Shown here: in pieces, positions 9,811 to 21,815 of the stretch
Numbering within the stretch: the stretch's first letter is position 1
Layout of the letters: each line of letters opens with the position of its first letter
NCBI GenBank assembly: GCA_005784505.1
Contig: VCAZ01000022.1
Coordinates: 2,142,695-2,206,694, forward strand
Direction: 5' to 3'
Source of the DNA: Bagarius yarrelli
Lineage: Eukaryota; Chordata; Actinopteri; Siluriformes; Sisoridae
Length of the DNA stretch: 64,000 nt
Notes under the pieces: model-generated
The model's input: only the letters and a program-made list of their open reading frames with translations
What the model was told of the DNA's origin: nothing
Databases searched by the model: none
Position numbers and translations under genes: made by a program

Positions 9811-10554
9811 TAATAACATTCTGGGAATACGACTGGACAAGCCATATAAAATAATTAGAAAAGACTTTTAAAGTACAATAAAATATGAGTACACTAGCAT
9901 GAATGTATGTCATCATAAAATAATAAACAGCAGAAAAGATTTTTGTTGGAAAAATAAAAGTGAAGCATGTGATGTGGAAATGATGTCAGGAAATTAAATC
10001 GCAATTATTTGCAATAGGATGTGAAAAAATCCATCACGATGTGAAATGTACCTATTATTATTAGTTATTAGATATAACTATATTTTTATACCCTGTCTGT
10101 AATAAAAGTTAGTATTTTTAGGAACGAAATGTATAGAAAAAACGCGGGTTTAAAAAAAAAGCAAAAAGGCGGCAATAAAAATTAAAACAACAGTCGAATA
10201 TCACATGTAAAAGTCTTATTTTCTGTAGTTAAAGTCTTATTTTAGTCACTGTACATGTTATTGAAGATACAAAACTGTCACTTTAACTCCAAGAAACTCA
10301 CACTAATAATGCCGTTCTACATGTTCAATAACCGGACGGTTTTAATCAGACGAATAAAACATCAGCGTGTGAATTATAGCATGTAGCTATAATAAATATC
10401 CCGATTTCTGCTCCGGTTCTTCCTCTAATTACTGTAAATTAAAGTTTAGGCTGGCAGTGTTTAAATAAAAATAAAAGTAATGTAGTTTTCAAATAAAAAT
10501 GGTCCTGAGAAAAGAATGAGAGCTCTGTCAAAAGGGCTACCAGCACTGCATCAC
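9811..10554. other. AT-rich stretch, nothing recognised
   Basis: No splice-bounded coding exon, RNA gene or clear transposon was seen in this stretch between the CpG patch and the minisatellite. Confidence 0.5.
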
Positions 10555-11038
10555 TACACAGGGAGACAAGCTAATGTTAGCCTGTAGAGACGAGTTAATG
10601 TGACCATGAACAGACGAGTTAACATTACTCGGATAAGATAAACTATCATCACCCTGAAAAGACAAGTTAATGTTACCATGTAGAGATGAGTTGAATGTTG
10701 TCCTGTAGAGACTAGCTAACGTTACCCTGTAGAGACTAGCTAACGTTACCCTGAAGAGTCGGGTTAACATTATCCTGAAGAGATGAGTTAACGTTACCCT
10801 AAAGAGACTAGTTAACGTTACCCTAAAGAGACTAGTTAACGTTACCCTAAAGAAACGAGCTAGGGTTAGGCTAAAGAGACGAGCTAATGTTACCCTTAAG
10901 AGACTAGTTAACGTTACCCTAAAGAGAGGACCTAATGTTACCCTAAAGAGACTAGTTAACGTTACCCTAAAGAGATGACCTAATGTTACGCTAAAGAGAC
11001 GAGGTAACGTTACCATAAAGAGACCAGTTTTATGTTTA
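10555..11038. repeat. 24-bp minisatellite, about 19-20 copies
   Basis: The unit is approximately AGAGACTAGTTAACGTTACC plus CTAA, repeated with a 24-bp period. The first copies are diverged and the copies at 10790-10990 nearly uniform. Because 24 is a multiple of three, a 176-codon minus-strand frame stays open with an LFRVTLTS-like octad; I regard it as non-coding. Each unit contains the palindromes GTTAAC and AACGTT. Confidence 0.9.
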
Positions 11039-11528
11039 TATGGGCATAGTGAACTTTCGATCACCACTTATATGTTTAGACAGCACGACTAGTGTAACTT
11101 GGATCTTACATTGAGACTAGTAAGCACAGCACACGGCAAAAGCCTACATCTTTATCTAAGCTTATACCTCTGAATGTAAAATAGTCCATTCGAACATCAG
11201 TTAGATGGACTGATATCATCAGAAGACCTTATCCATCAAATTAAGTTCAAATATCATAAACCAGATTACATTATAAAATACTTATTTTGATAGGTGAACC
11301 GTATTCCTAGTTGCTCGCCACAGTAAATCGCTGTGTATTTAGTGTAAAAGAAGTGTATTTTGCCAAAACATTTTTACAGATGATAGACAAGATGTTGGAG
11401 AAGAATAATATAATGAAATCTGGACTGTTTTTTTCCCCAGATTGTATTGTATATTGCTTATTAGATTATATTTTATTTTAATAACAGATTCATAAAAGAA
11501 AAGAATCTCTCTCTCTTTCATACATATA

Positions 11529-11566
<38 letters not shown>

Positions 11567-11920
11567 ACAGTGACTAATACAAATTGTCACAATACACTAT
11601 ATAACATCTACTTTTTTTTACGTCCCTGTTTATATACTTGCAGTATTTTAGGAGTAGTTCATCTGGGCTACACTGCCAAATCCTCCATTAATGCCGTTTT
11701 TTTTCCTTGTCGTAAAAACAGAAGCATAAAATTAAACTACGTGGAAATGGTCTCGTAAAATAATATAGCAAATGTATTGCTTGCTATTTCATTTTATTAC
11801 AAGATAATAAGCTAAAACAGCCACCAAAATAATAAATAAATATATATAAAGTATTTATTATACATATAAAATAAAAGAACATATAAAATATCTATTTTTT
11901 AAATTTATAAATCATATTAC
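11039..11920. other. stretch upstream of mir-193, no gene seen
   Basis: AT-rich sequence with a (TG)n run at 11537-11562. Frames here are short and interrupted. If the primary microRNA transcript starts near 9.2-9.8 kb it would cross this segment. Confidence 0.5.
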
Positions 11921-11922
11921 AA

Positions 11923-11923
11923 A

Positions 11924-11954
<31 letters not shown>
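11923..11954. repeat. (TG)n microsatellite abutting mir-193
   Basis: A pure TG run of 32 bp ends about 15 bp before the precursor stem of miR-193. Confidence 0.95.
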
Positions 11955-11956
<2 letters not shown>

Positions 11957-11967
11957 ACGCCGATGAG

Positions 11968-12055
11968 GTGTGTTAGAGGTTGGGTCTTTGTAGGCAAGGT
12001 GAGTGCTTCACCACGCTCCCTCAACTGGCCTACAAAGTCCCAGTTTCTGGCTCAT
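11968..12055 (+). ncRNA. mir193: miR-193 precursor hairpin
   Basis: The 3' arm at 12023-12044 begins AACTGGCCTACAAAGTCCCA, identical to vertebrate miR-193a-3p over the written part and including the seed ACTGGCC. The 5' arm at 11981-12002 begins TGGGTCTTTGTAGGCAAGG, close to miR-193a-5p with substitutions that keep most pairing. The arms pair (GGGTCTTTGTAGGC with GCCTACAAAGTCCC) across a loop of about 20 bases. miR-193 is a conserved vertebrate microRNA clustered with miR-365. The 'a' type is preferred because the 3p reads GGCCTACAAAG rather than the miR-193b form GGCCCTCAAAG. Drosha ends are approximate. Confidence 0.93.
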
Positions 12056-12059
12056 ATGA

Positions 12060-13200
12060 TCCTCTGTGCATTAGCTGACGATCGATTATCAGTTCAAAAC
12101 TTTTTTTTTAATACAGAAAATCATTGGAATAAATACACAATGACATTTTTTATTGTTTTTAATCATATTTACGGATCAAACGTCAGAGGAGAGCGGACCT
12201 TTGCTTCCTGTTTTTAAATAACAGGCAAAGTTATTCACTGTGTTTTCAATGAATAAATCTTACAGCCTTCCTCTCGACAAGATTTCTGAGGCAACCGTGT
12301 TGAAAACACTGAACGTTATAAATATCACCCGCTGCACTTCCTTGCCAATGTTACATTTCTGTAATATTCAAACATGTTTTCCTGTACGACAGTTCCAATC
12401 CCGGGGTTTTTAGCAAATTTTTTGACGACTTTTGGAGTAATGTTGAATCCATTTACCATTTCGCGTTTAATTTTAGCTCGAAAAAACAATCCACTAAATG
12501 AATACGGATAACGCGTATCGCTCGGGTTTGTCTGTAACAGTACGTGGAAGCAAGTTCACCATATCAGACGGCAGATACTCACAGTTGATTTATACATTGT
12601 TTAATAAATGCCCGATCTATGATGAGTGACCATAAAGTGATTGGTGGTCTAAGAATATGAATCAGAATGACTGTGGAATGTCGGTTCAAATAACGAAAAC
12701 AGAAAAATCCAGCTTGAAGTAGTTGGAAACGCAAATAAAAAAGAATTTCTCGTGAGTAATATAGAAAAATTCTGATTGTGATAAAGGTAAATATTCCACC
12801 ATTCGCTCCGACAGATGGTTGGCGGTACTAGAGTGTACCAAGTTGCTTCACAATCTGGGGTGGACAAGCATAAAATTGATGAGAAAAAAAAAGTGTGCCA
12901 AGATTTTTTTTTTTTTTGAAGGCATTTAACTCGCACTAAAGGGCGGTGTGTGAAGTGAAGAAGCGCGGCAGCGTCAGCGATTCTGCTTCAGTTATTCCAG
13001 GCGAGTGTGTCCAACACCGTGGCATGTTTGTAGATCTAGTGTCTATGAGTACAGGATTATTTTCTTCTCCTTTTCGTCTCTGTCTCACTTGTGTCATGAA
13101 AACAGCACCTACTAAAATTCCTACAGTAACCGCAAAAAACCAAACAACCTATAATTAATTTTTACACTCACACACAGACACACACACACAGACACACAGA
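12060..13200. other. non-coding stretch after mir-193
   Basis: No recognisable gene. There is a (T)n run at 12904-12917 and a short CA-rich segment at 13166-13198. It may lie within a primary transcript joining the two microRNAs. Confidence 0.45.
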
Positions 13201-13639
13201 TACGGGGGCATCTTGATTATGGTCGGGATCTCAGTGCCAGCCCTGCCACGAGTCCTGAAACATCTGGTGATTTGTTCCGTTTTGCTGGACCCAAACCCAA
13301 GAACTAGCCCCTGGACTCAGTATTACAAAGGGTGATACATAATAACTGCAGTTATTTTTCATTAAATTAGAGTTTATTGTGAAACAAAGCAACTAGTTAG
13401 TCGATCGCTGCTGTTTAAACATCTGTTTAAAGGTCAGATTACAAATAAATAATGTGCTCAGTTATTTAAGGTAAACGAGTCCAAAAAAATTATGTTTAAT
13501 AAAATATATAGTAGAATAAATACAACACAAGAACATGCTTAATAATCAGCTTGTGTTCAAACTGAAAAAGAAAATGTAAAAAATCCATTATATGAAAGAA
13601 TATTTTTGCATTTTTTGCATACCCAAAATTTGATAATCA

Positions 13640-14000
13640 CTCATGAACGTCATTCTTTTCACATTTCTGGAACGACTTTCCACTAGATGTGTCGTATGAC
13701 TCATTCGGCTACAATAGTATTCGTGAGATCAGACACTAATGTTGGTTGAGGAGGTCTGGGATTCAGTCGGTGTTCCAGTTCATCCCAAAGGTGTTGTGGG
13801 GTTGAGTCTGACTCAGAGCTCTGTACAAGATACTCAAGTTCTTCCGCTTAAACCAGAACAACAGCATGTCTTCATGGAACTCAGGTGTATTATTGTCATG
13901 CTGGAACAGTGAGTCTCTTAGTTGGTCATGGAATAATACAGAGACATTTTGGACAACTGTGTCTTCAGCATTGTGGCAACAGGCACACATATGAGGGTGT
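13640..14000 (+). mobile_element. Tc1-type transposon fragment (family 'AAAGTATTGGGACACCTG')
   Basis: It contains GAGATCAGACACTAATGTTGG, GTTCCAGTTCATCCCAAAGG and GGTGTTGTGGGGTTGAGTC, characteristic of one fish Tc1-like element read from its 3' end. The same order is seen at 15215-15490. No intact frame. Confidence 0.75.
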
Positions 14001-14690
14001 GCTGGCAAGGTGTCCACTAAACTTTGGTCCTATAGTGTGTACTATAGTGCAAGCCCATAATCGACGCGGTGAAACATGGTATACATTTGGGGGGTAGGTT
14101 TTATATATGTATATATGTCTAATATGTGTATTATATAAATCATTACTTCTATCATTCATATTTTCTTAAGATAATTTAAGGATATGATTTGTTCGATGAA
14201 ATTGTGGGTAATTATCCTACGGTCATTAAACAAATAGGATAAATACAGAGAGAAGGAGAGAAGGAAAGAGAAAGAGAGAAACACAGGAAAAAAAAAATCT
14301 AACTAGCACAGCGACGCGCAGAACGGCTTCGTTAAAAATAGAACGCCGTTTGGTTCTTGCTCTGTTCTTCTTGCCATTTTCTAGCTGTCGTGTATGATAG
14401 AGAGACGAACCTGGGGAGGAAACAGTAGCAGTAAACCGCCCAAGGGTTTTTCCAGAAATTATTCTAATTTAATTTAAGGGAGTGCAGAAAGGACTAAAAA
14501 AAATTATAGGAAGTTGTAGCCAGACACACAGAGGGTAATAATGACTGGATAAAAGAAACAAAAAAAAAATAAACAAATAAAAATTAATAATAATTCAGAA
14601 ATGAATTCGAGTTAGCAAATATATGGGCCATTTTCTGTTCTGCTTTTGACAACCCAAATGTCTGCATTGGTGGACGAGGCAAAACAGGAC
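14000..14690. other. intergenic stretch, nothing recognised
   Basis: AT-rich sequence with A-rich runs near 14290 and 14560. No exon or RNA gene was seen. Confidence 0.45.
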
Positions 14691-14876
14691 ATGGTGGCTT
14701 AGTGGTTAAGGTGTTGGACTGATACCAGAAAGACCAGGGTTCAATTCCCAGCACCACCAAGCCACCACTGTTGGGCCCCTGAGCAAGGCCCTCAACCCCC
14801 AATTGCTCAGATGTATAAATGAGATAAATGTAAGTTGCTCTGGATAAGAACGTCTGCCAAATGCTGTAAATGTAAA
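14691..14876 (+). repeat. full-length tRNA-derived SINE
   Basis: The best-preserved copy in the window: GGTGGCTTAGTGGTTAAGG (A-box-like), GGGTTCAATTCCCAGC (B-box-like), GGGCCCCTGAGCAAGGCCC, then tail TTGCTCTGGATAAGAACGTC and AAATGCTGTAAATGTAAAAC. It is a useful family reference for the other copies. Confidence 0.92.
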
Positions 14877-15214
14877 ACAGACAGTGATTCCAAAGACAGT
14901 GGCGTCTTCTGTGGAGGTGGTGCTTATGCACTCTATTACATCATAGAGTAAAACCTTCCAAAACCAGATCAATATAACCAGCTTTGACAAAGTTTTGTGT
15001 TCTAAAGCTTATATTATAATTATATGATTATAAATATATTTTTCTTCCATAAATGTGTACTATATGCCCAAAATTGCAGTTGTGTAACCTAAAAGAGGTA
15101 TTTTGGTGTTAGCATGAAGACCTTTATGACGATGAAGACTTAAGTGTACTATTCCTGGGCTAAAGCCAGCTTTACAGTTTCCAAGTGACACCATCAACAG
15201 TAACCTCATAAACA

Positions 15215-15490
15215 CTCTATGGACAAAAGTATTGGGTCACCTGACCATCACATCCATATGTGTGTTTTTAAACATCCCATTCCAGATTTAGTCTCACTCT
15301 CCTTTCTACCTTCAAAGTTCTGAAACGGTTTTCCACTAGACTGTGTCATGTGACTGTGTGGATTTGTGATCATTCAGCTAAAATAGTATTCGTGAGATCA
15401 GACACACTTATGTTAGGTGAGGAGGTCTGGGTTCAGTCGGTGTTCCAATTCATCCCCAAGGTGTCCAGTGGGGTTGAGTCAGAGTCAGGA
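15215..15490 (+). mobile_element. Tc1-type transposon end fragment
   Basis: It starts at a terminal repeat (TATGGACAAAAGTATTGGG) and runs through GAGATCAGACACACTTATG and GAGGTCTGGGTTCAGTCGG before losing similarity. The second terminal repeat is absent. Confidence 0.8.
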
Positions 15491-17588
15491 CATAAATCAG
15501 AACCAAACCATGACTTTGTCCAGACAGCAAAAGGGACCTGAATGTTTGTTACCTAAGAAGTAGAGTGTATTAAATCATCGATCAAACGCAGAGTAGAAAG
15601 TAGAACCGCAGAGGAAACAGATACTTCCTCACACGCTAATGAGGCAGTTTAGGTTTGGTTAACCGAATATCCATCCACTTGTAGGATTAAATGAAGTAGG
15701 GCCCAGTCATGTCACTTTAAGCTTTTTTTCACTTTGGCTGACGTGACTGAACTCTTCTGGTTGTAATGTCCTGCCATTATGTAATGGGATGCGCTTCCTG
15801 CATGTAGCTTTTTTTTTTTTTTTTTTTTTTTTTGGCGATTCAGTCTATATTTGATGGCATCACTATCACTGTAATGACAGCCATAAATACGGTTGGTGTT
15901 GTCATGTCCCTGGCTCGGCTTGTGTGAGCAACCATAGTGTGTTTTGTCGAAGCCAAAGACCACACCACATAATTTACAACGATTTCAGATGTCAGTGTGT
16001 ACAAAGCTCTCAGGGTTTATATATCACTCCGGATTTAAAATGATCAGTAAGGAAATTTGGTCTGACTGGCAGTTTCATCGCACATGTCATTACATCTAAT
16101 GGACCAATCGTGTCTGGCAGTACTCACAACTCTCAGTTAACCTCACCTGTTCCCTATTGCGTCCAGATAACGTTTACCCTATATAAGCACCGTGTCTCTT
16201 TTTGTTCACCGCGAGATAAACACTCCAGTTTTTTTTCCGGTTGCATGAAGCTTCTACCTTTGGTTTTACTTTTAATTTCACTTTTTCGATTTTGCTTCGC
16301 CTGTTTTTGCCCTGTTTGCCCCAGTCGACAATTAGACTACATTTGTATTACGATTTGAAATGTATGTTTATGTTTGTTCACTTTCGTTTCTTTACTATTA
16401 GTTCCCATTTATTTTAAGGTCACTAATGTCACTGTCTCGCCTGCTGGTGGTGACGTCAGCGTTTGGTTTTTTTCATAGGGTGGCACCAATACAATAATAG
16501 AGAGTATGAATGTCGATATTTTTTTCCGCCCCCCCGCAGATACCGATACCTGTACATTATAGAATTTGGAATTATTCGTATGGCTCTCAGTTCAATGTGT
16601 CTGAATGCTAACGTAATTATTAGCGGCCGTGCTAATTTTTGTTTTTTAATTTCAGATGTTTTATCAGAATACTCGAATTCTTACAAGTCGTTTTTGTCAT
16701 TCTGTCCACATCGTATTTGTCCACTGAAAATTCTACCGATGAAGTCACAGAAGGTAATCGGTCTCTGGTATAACACTGTACCAGTACCTTTACTGATATT
16801 CATATGTCAGATGTTTATTTTTACAGTTGACACTTTTATCCATCTGATCACATGAGGTTTAAGGGCCTTGCTTAGGGGCCCTCCGGTGGCAGCTTCGTGG
16901 TGCCGGAAATTGAACCGCAAATTATTCATTATCATCAGTCAACACATTAACCACTCCAAAACTTTATTCTGACAAATTTTGGATTGAATTTATGTTCATT
17001 TTATTAAAAAAAAAAAACATTTGGTGACTTGCATTTATTTAAGCAGTTAAAAATCTTGTAGTGTACACAACTACCAAAATATAGTAGTTGTGTACGTTGT
17101 GAATTGTGTATGCGAGGCTTGGGTTCCATAGCGGTGTTGAACATTTATTTATTTTTTATAGTATTTTACAGCACAACTAACATTCATCTCAGTAGTTGGG
17201 AGGCTGAAGGCAGTGGTGGCAGCTTGGTGGTCTCTGGAATTAAAATCAACAGAACCAACAAATCCGGGGTAAATGTTAACCACAAATGTAACAGGATGGT
17301 CTCGTAGCATGTAACCCTCTTAAACGACTGCTGAAAAGCTGCACTGGCTCATTGGAAGCTTCTGACTTCAGATTGTTGGTGCACCAAATGTGTGCAAATA
17401 AAGTTGCTTAGTTTTTTTTTTTTCCAAACACTGGAGATTAAAAACATGACATCCTAAAATGACATCCAATTAAAAACACAAATAAACAAATGAAACACGT
17501 TCTGTTTTCTCCATTTGCCTTAATCTAACCCTTCTTTTTCTTTCTCTGGTTTCTGATCCTCTTTTTTGCCTCCTTTTCTTTTTGTCAT

Positions 17589-17628
<40 letters not shown>

Positions 17629-17640
17629 CTTTTCCTTTTT
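15491..17640. other. intergenic stretch with SINE remnants and homopolymers
   Basis: It holds a (T)n run at 15809-15833, a decayed minus-strand SINE at about 16858-16965, a further remnant (GGCAGTGGTGGCAGCTTGGT) at 17208-17240 and a long (T)n at 17590-17624. The 130-codon frame at 16463-16855 has no family resemblance or splice context. Confidence 0.5.
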
Positions 17641-18167
17641 TAAGATTCAGTCCCCAAATCCTTAATCATCCCTCTTAGATTTTTTTCACAGCTTTTCTCT
17701 TAAGTGCAAATCTGGGTCAGAATCGAGCTTCGGCTATAAAAAAATATTTTAAAAAAAGAAAAGAAATATGTCACGGTATTATAGGCTGTAAGACATCGCT
17801 GATAAATCTGGCTATGTTTATTTTATACGTTTTTATCCAGGACAGCACAGAATTTAGCAGTGATAATAAAGCTTTAAATAGTTTTAAATAGGCGGCTCTT
17901 TGCCATCGGTGGGATTGGAACACATAACATTCTGCTTTAGTAACGCGTAGCCACTGCTACTATTTCTCCTTTTTTTTTATTGTACAAACAACTGTTGCCT
18001 CTTTGTATCGTGCAGGATGGTGAGCACCGTCCAAACACGCTAAAAAAGTTAAAAGAAAAAAAACAAACGCCTGTTGAACTCAATAACCTCTCCCAGCTCA
18101 GCGCTCAAATCCCAAAGCAACCCCCACTTATAAAGCCTCTGGCATATGTGTGTGATTGGAGGCAGTG

Positions 18168-18308
18168 CATGTGTGTGTGTGTGTGTGTGTGTGAGAGAGT
18201 CGGAGAGGGAGGAAAAGTCTTTGCGCTCTTTCTAAAGTTTCTCCTGTTGGATGGCTGACAGCAGCGTTATAGCCACAGAGAGAGAAAGAGAGAGAGAGAG
18301 AGAGAAAG
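18168..18308. repeat. (TG)n and (GA)n runs upstream of mir-365
   Basis: A TG run at about 18170-18192 passes into a GAGA-rich segment. A second GA run (18279-18309) ends about 10 bp before the miR-365 stem. Confidence 0.85.
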
Positions 18309-18318
18309 AAGACGAACG

Positions 18319-18412
18319 AGAGGCAGCAAGAAAAATGAGGGACTTTTAGGGGCAGCTGTGTTTTATTAACCCAGTCATAATGCCCCTAAAAATCCTTATT
18401 GCTCTTGCAATG
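18319..18412 (+). ncRNA. mir365: miR-365 precursor hairpin
   Basis: The 3' arm at 18378-18399 begins TAATGCCCCTAAAAATCCTT, identical to vertebrate miR-365-3p over the written part and including the seed AATGCCC. The 5' arm at 18338-18361 begins AGGGACTTTTAGGGGCAGC, differing from human miR-365b-5p by one base as I recall it. The outer stem GCAGCAAGAAAAATGAGGG pairs with CCTTATTGCTCTTGC. It follows mir-193 on the same strand by 6.3 kb, the order known for vertebrate miR-193/365 clusters. Drosha ends are approximate. Confidence 0.96.
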
Positions 18413-18564
18413 TTCAACGAGCGAGCTTCGTCTTCGGTCCCGTCTTAACATGTCTTCCACAGAGACACCGTCATAAATCCTCGGCGCTGATGATCTAATG
18501 CATGAGCGTCCGTGGGATAAGGACGAAGAGCTGCAGGATATGATTCATTAAAACAGCGCTGCCA

Positions 18565-18567
<3 letters not shown>

Positions 18568-18597
<30 letters not shown>
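18568..18597. repeat. (CA)n microsatellite
   Basis: Thirty bases of CA repeats, 155 bp after the miR-365 precursor. Confidence 0.9.
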
Positions 18598-18599
<2 letters not shown>

Positions 18600-19081
18600 C
18601 ATTAATGCAGGAGAGGGCTCAGAATTAATACAACCATTTAAAACAAATTTCAGATCATTAGTCACTGTACTGCAAACGTTCCTTTTATCTTTATTTTCAT
18701 TTATTTTTTTGACTATGTTTATTTTTGATATTTTTAGAACACAGACTGTCATAAAAAGCAGTTTACTGCATGCAATAGTGTGTGACTGTGTATGAGACCA
18801 ATAAAACGTACATTTTGAACTGTAATAAGCAACAGCACCACATTCTTGCGGAATCATTCTTCACTTCCTGTTTATTTACATCACTCGAAACGCTTGACGT
18901 GTTGGTTTATTTTGTCAGACGGCACAGCACCCACATGTAAACCCTCATCCTTCTCAGCCTTTCAATCTTGTTTTGCTGACGTTTTAACATCAAATTTGGT
19001 AAAATTAAATAAATTACAATTTAAAAAAAAAAAAAAAAAAAAAGAATTTACTGTCGGCTACTCACTTCCAGATGTGCTGTT

Positions 19082-19512
19082 TATATGAACAAAAGTATTG
19101 GGACACCTGATTATCCCATCCATATGTGTTGTTTTAAACAACACATTCCAGATTTAGTCTCACTCTTCCACTTCAACCAAAACCACTATGTCTTCAGGAA
19201 GTTCAGGTGTTTTGTGCACGAAGCCATTGTCATGCGTTTGGGCCTGTAATGCTACAACACACGGAAACAATCGAGACAACTGTGCGCTTCAGAATATGTG
19301 AAAACATTGTGGTGTAGCATGACTTTGTAAGAAAAGATTCATCAAGTCATCATGTCCCTTCATTCGGATGTGTTTGTTATCAATGAGACATGATAGGATC
19401 ACCAACAGTAAACAATACCGCTGCAAAACGATTTTATTTATCTGGAATAGACTGTTAAAAAACACATCACAATGACGCAATGGCCAGGTGTCCCAATACT
19501 TTTGCTCTTATA
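19082..19512. mobile_element. non-autonomous Tc1-type element with both terminal inverted repeats
   Basis: The left end TATATGAACAAAAGTATTGG and the right end, read on the minus strand as TATAAGAGCAAAAGTATTGG, form inverted repeats of about 28 bp that continue GACACCTG on both sides. The interior (about 375 bp) keeps fragments such as CCAGATTTAGTCTCACTC and has no transposase frame. Confidence 0.85.
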
Positions 19513-19631
19513 GCCCTTGCCTTACACATTATGTTCCACTCGAGTTGGCCTGCAAAGTTTATGTCGTCTGACTTAGAAGCCTTGAGTGTGTGGAATCTTG
19601 AGCCTCTCTGCCTGGATGACCTCTAATTAAA

Positions 19632-19632
<1 letters not shown>

Positions 19633-19682
<50 letters not shown>
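19633..19682. repeat. (CA)n microsatellite
   Basis: About 50 bp of uninterrupted CA repeats. Confidence 0.95.
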
Positions 19683-19684
<2 letters not shown>

Positions 19685-19699
19685 GTTCACTTCTAAGTG

Positions 19700-21690
19700 T
19701 TAAGAGACATCTAACGCCAAAGAAAACTGCCGTTTTGGGACACATTGCAACGATCCACACTTGCATGCTAAGAGTTAAAACCGGAGAGCTGACCGGAGGC
19801 TGCATGGATAAATCGAGTGATGTGTTTACACCAAACGCAAATTTAATTATCCGCACAAGTAGATCAACGCAAAGACGCGAATGGAGATGATTTTTTTTTA
19901 TCAGCTGAAGCGCAAATATATTTTGCCACGCAAGTTTCAAAATTCACATAAAACGTTGTAGCCAATCAGTTAACAGCATAATTGGCAGTAAATGTGGTAA
20001 ATGTTTTAAATAAAATAAATGTAAATAAATTTTGTGTGTAAATAAAAACATCACACTAGTGATGCAAAAAAAAACCAGGAAGTGGTGTAAACACAACATA
20101 AGTGACAAGATAAAACCATAACGCTGATTATGAGATGTAGCAATTTTTTTTTTTTATTTTCGAAAGCAAGCTCTCGCAGGAGTTTGAGTTAACAGGGCTA
20201 CATATTGTGTTTGTTTAACGTTGTGAAAGATTTTTATTGCACAAAAGGGCATCTGACTGACGTGTAAAGCAACCAATCACAGTCTGGGTTTGTTCTGTGT
20301 CATGGTTAGAGGTGTGAAAACGTAACGTCGCCATTTTACGTAAAGTCGCCAAATGATGTTTTCCGTTAACTTTATTATATTCAGCATTTAATTTAGCTGA
20401 TCTTTATGTGCTCAGTGTAGCATTACAAGCGTTCTTGCATGAGGAAAAAAAAGAGTATCACGGCAGCCCTGTTCATAGGTGAACTGTGAAAAGGCGCCGT
20501 GTGTGTTTCCTCTCATTTTCCAGGGATTTTTAACATGTATTCTGTGCACAGACGACCCACACAATAAGCAGGAAGGTAATATTCTTTCATAAACCCTCGG
20601 TATTACAAAGCACACAGTGAGCAGCTGGAGCTTCCTTTTCTAATTAAAACAGATATAAAAAAAATAGAATGGGCTCCATCTAAAATCGCATTCTTCCATA
20701 TTTATACTTCTTCCAAATTTTGAAGCACGCAAGCGATGCAAACTTTACTATCCCATGATGCCATGGGATAGACGACTTGTCATATGCGGAAATAGCGGAA
20801 GGCTAAACAACTCTGTTTCTTTTGGTTAAATTACACTTTACACTCATCATCCAACATCAAAAACAATAAATATCCAATTGGGTGGATGAATTTCACAAAT
20901 AATTAGGCTACCTTAGTTTGATCATTTTACTGGAATTATAAGGTCTGCATTTCGCCAAACTCTTAATATCGCCGCTTCCTTCATGTCCATCATGGAATTG
21001 TTTAAAGGGCTGGTCAAAATATCGCTGTATTTGGCCCGCACGCCGTAGTTTGGGGGACCCCTGGGCTTAGACCCCATGTCAATCAAGCATTACAATAAAA
21101 GAAGAACCTTATTAACCTTTCTTGTCTAACACATTTCACAAATCAGGCAAGGAGCATATTTTTGTATTTCCTTTAGTTTCTCAGGGACACTATTTTATTC
21201 TTAACGTGATGGTATTTGATCAGCATTAAATGCAGTGACTCATAGGTGGAATAAAATACAAGCACATTCACAATTCTGGTATTTATTTTAACCTGATTTG
21301 CTGGCATAGGACGGAGCAGTGAGAAAGACAGAGAGTGAGAGAAAGTGTGTGTTAAGGGGGATATGGGGTTGTTGGGTGGAATATGACTCATAATAGAACC
21401 ACACCCAGACCGTGACTCACTCAAACACAATCACACACACCTCAGGAATCTGAAGATCCTACAGCAATATAACTGTCAAAAACTTTCCTGCAGCTCAGTG
21501 AGTGTGACAGTGGGAAACTGATTATAGACAAAGTTTCCATGCTGTTTGTATAAATCCATTTCTTTTAGCACTTTAGAATGTAGTGGAAGTGAAGTTCTCT
21601 CTGTGACTGTGTGGGATTTCGGTTTTTTTTTTTCCCAATTCCCAAAACATGCGTCTAATGTATATATATTAACAATTTATAGCAGATTTC
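19700..21690. other. intergenic stretch, no gene seen
   Basis: No convincing exon. Unique-looking AT-rich sequence with short A- or T-runs; frames are short and unsupported. Confidence 0.45.
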
Positions 21691-21694
21691 CAAA

Positions 21695-21815
21695 CTAAGC
21701 AGTTGGGGGTTAATGGCATTGCTTAAGAATCACAGTTGGCAGCTTGGTGGTCCTGAGAATTGAACTGTCAACGTTCTGTTCAGAAGTCAACTCTTAAACC
21801 ACTAAGTGCCTTTTT
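21695..21815 (-). repeat. decayed SINE
   Basis: Read on the minus strand it shows the tRNA-derived part in order: CACTTAGTGGTTTAAGAG, then a B-box-like TTCAATTCTCAGGACCACC and the AAGCAATGCCATTAACCCC middle. Confidence 0.65.

Noticed and set aside
10537..11067. 176-codon minus-strand frame.
   Set aside because: It is explained entirely by a 24-bp tandem repeat without stops; no splice or start context.
16463..16855. 130-codon plus-strand frame.
   Set aside because: No recognisable domain; it ends next to a SINE remnant.
19550..19572. GTTGGCCTGCAAAGT resembles the miR-193-3p core, suggesting a second copy.
   Set aside because: The seed is changed and no pairing 5' arm is present within 60 bp on either side.
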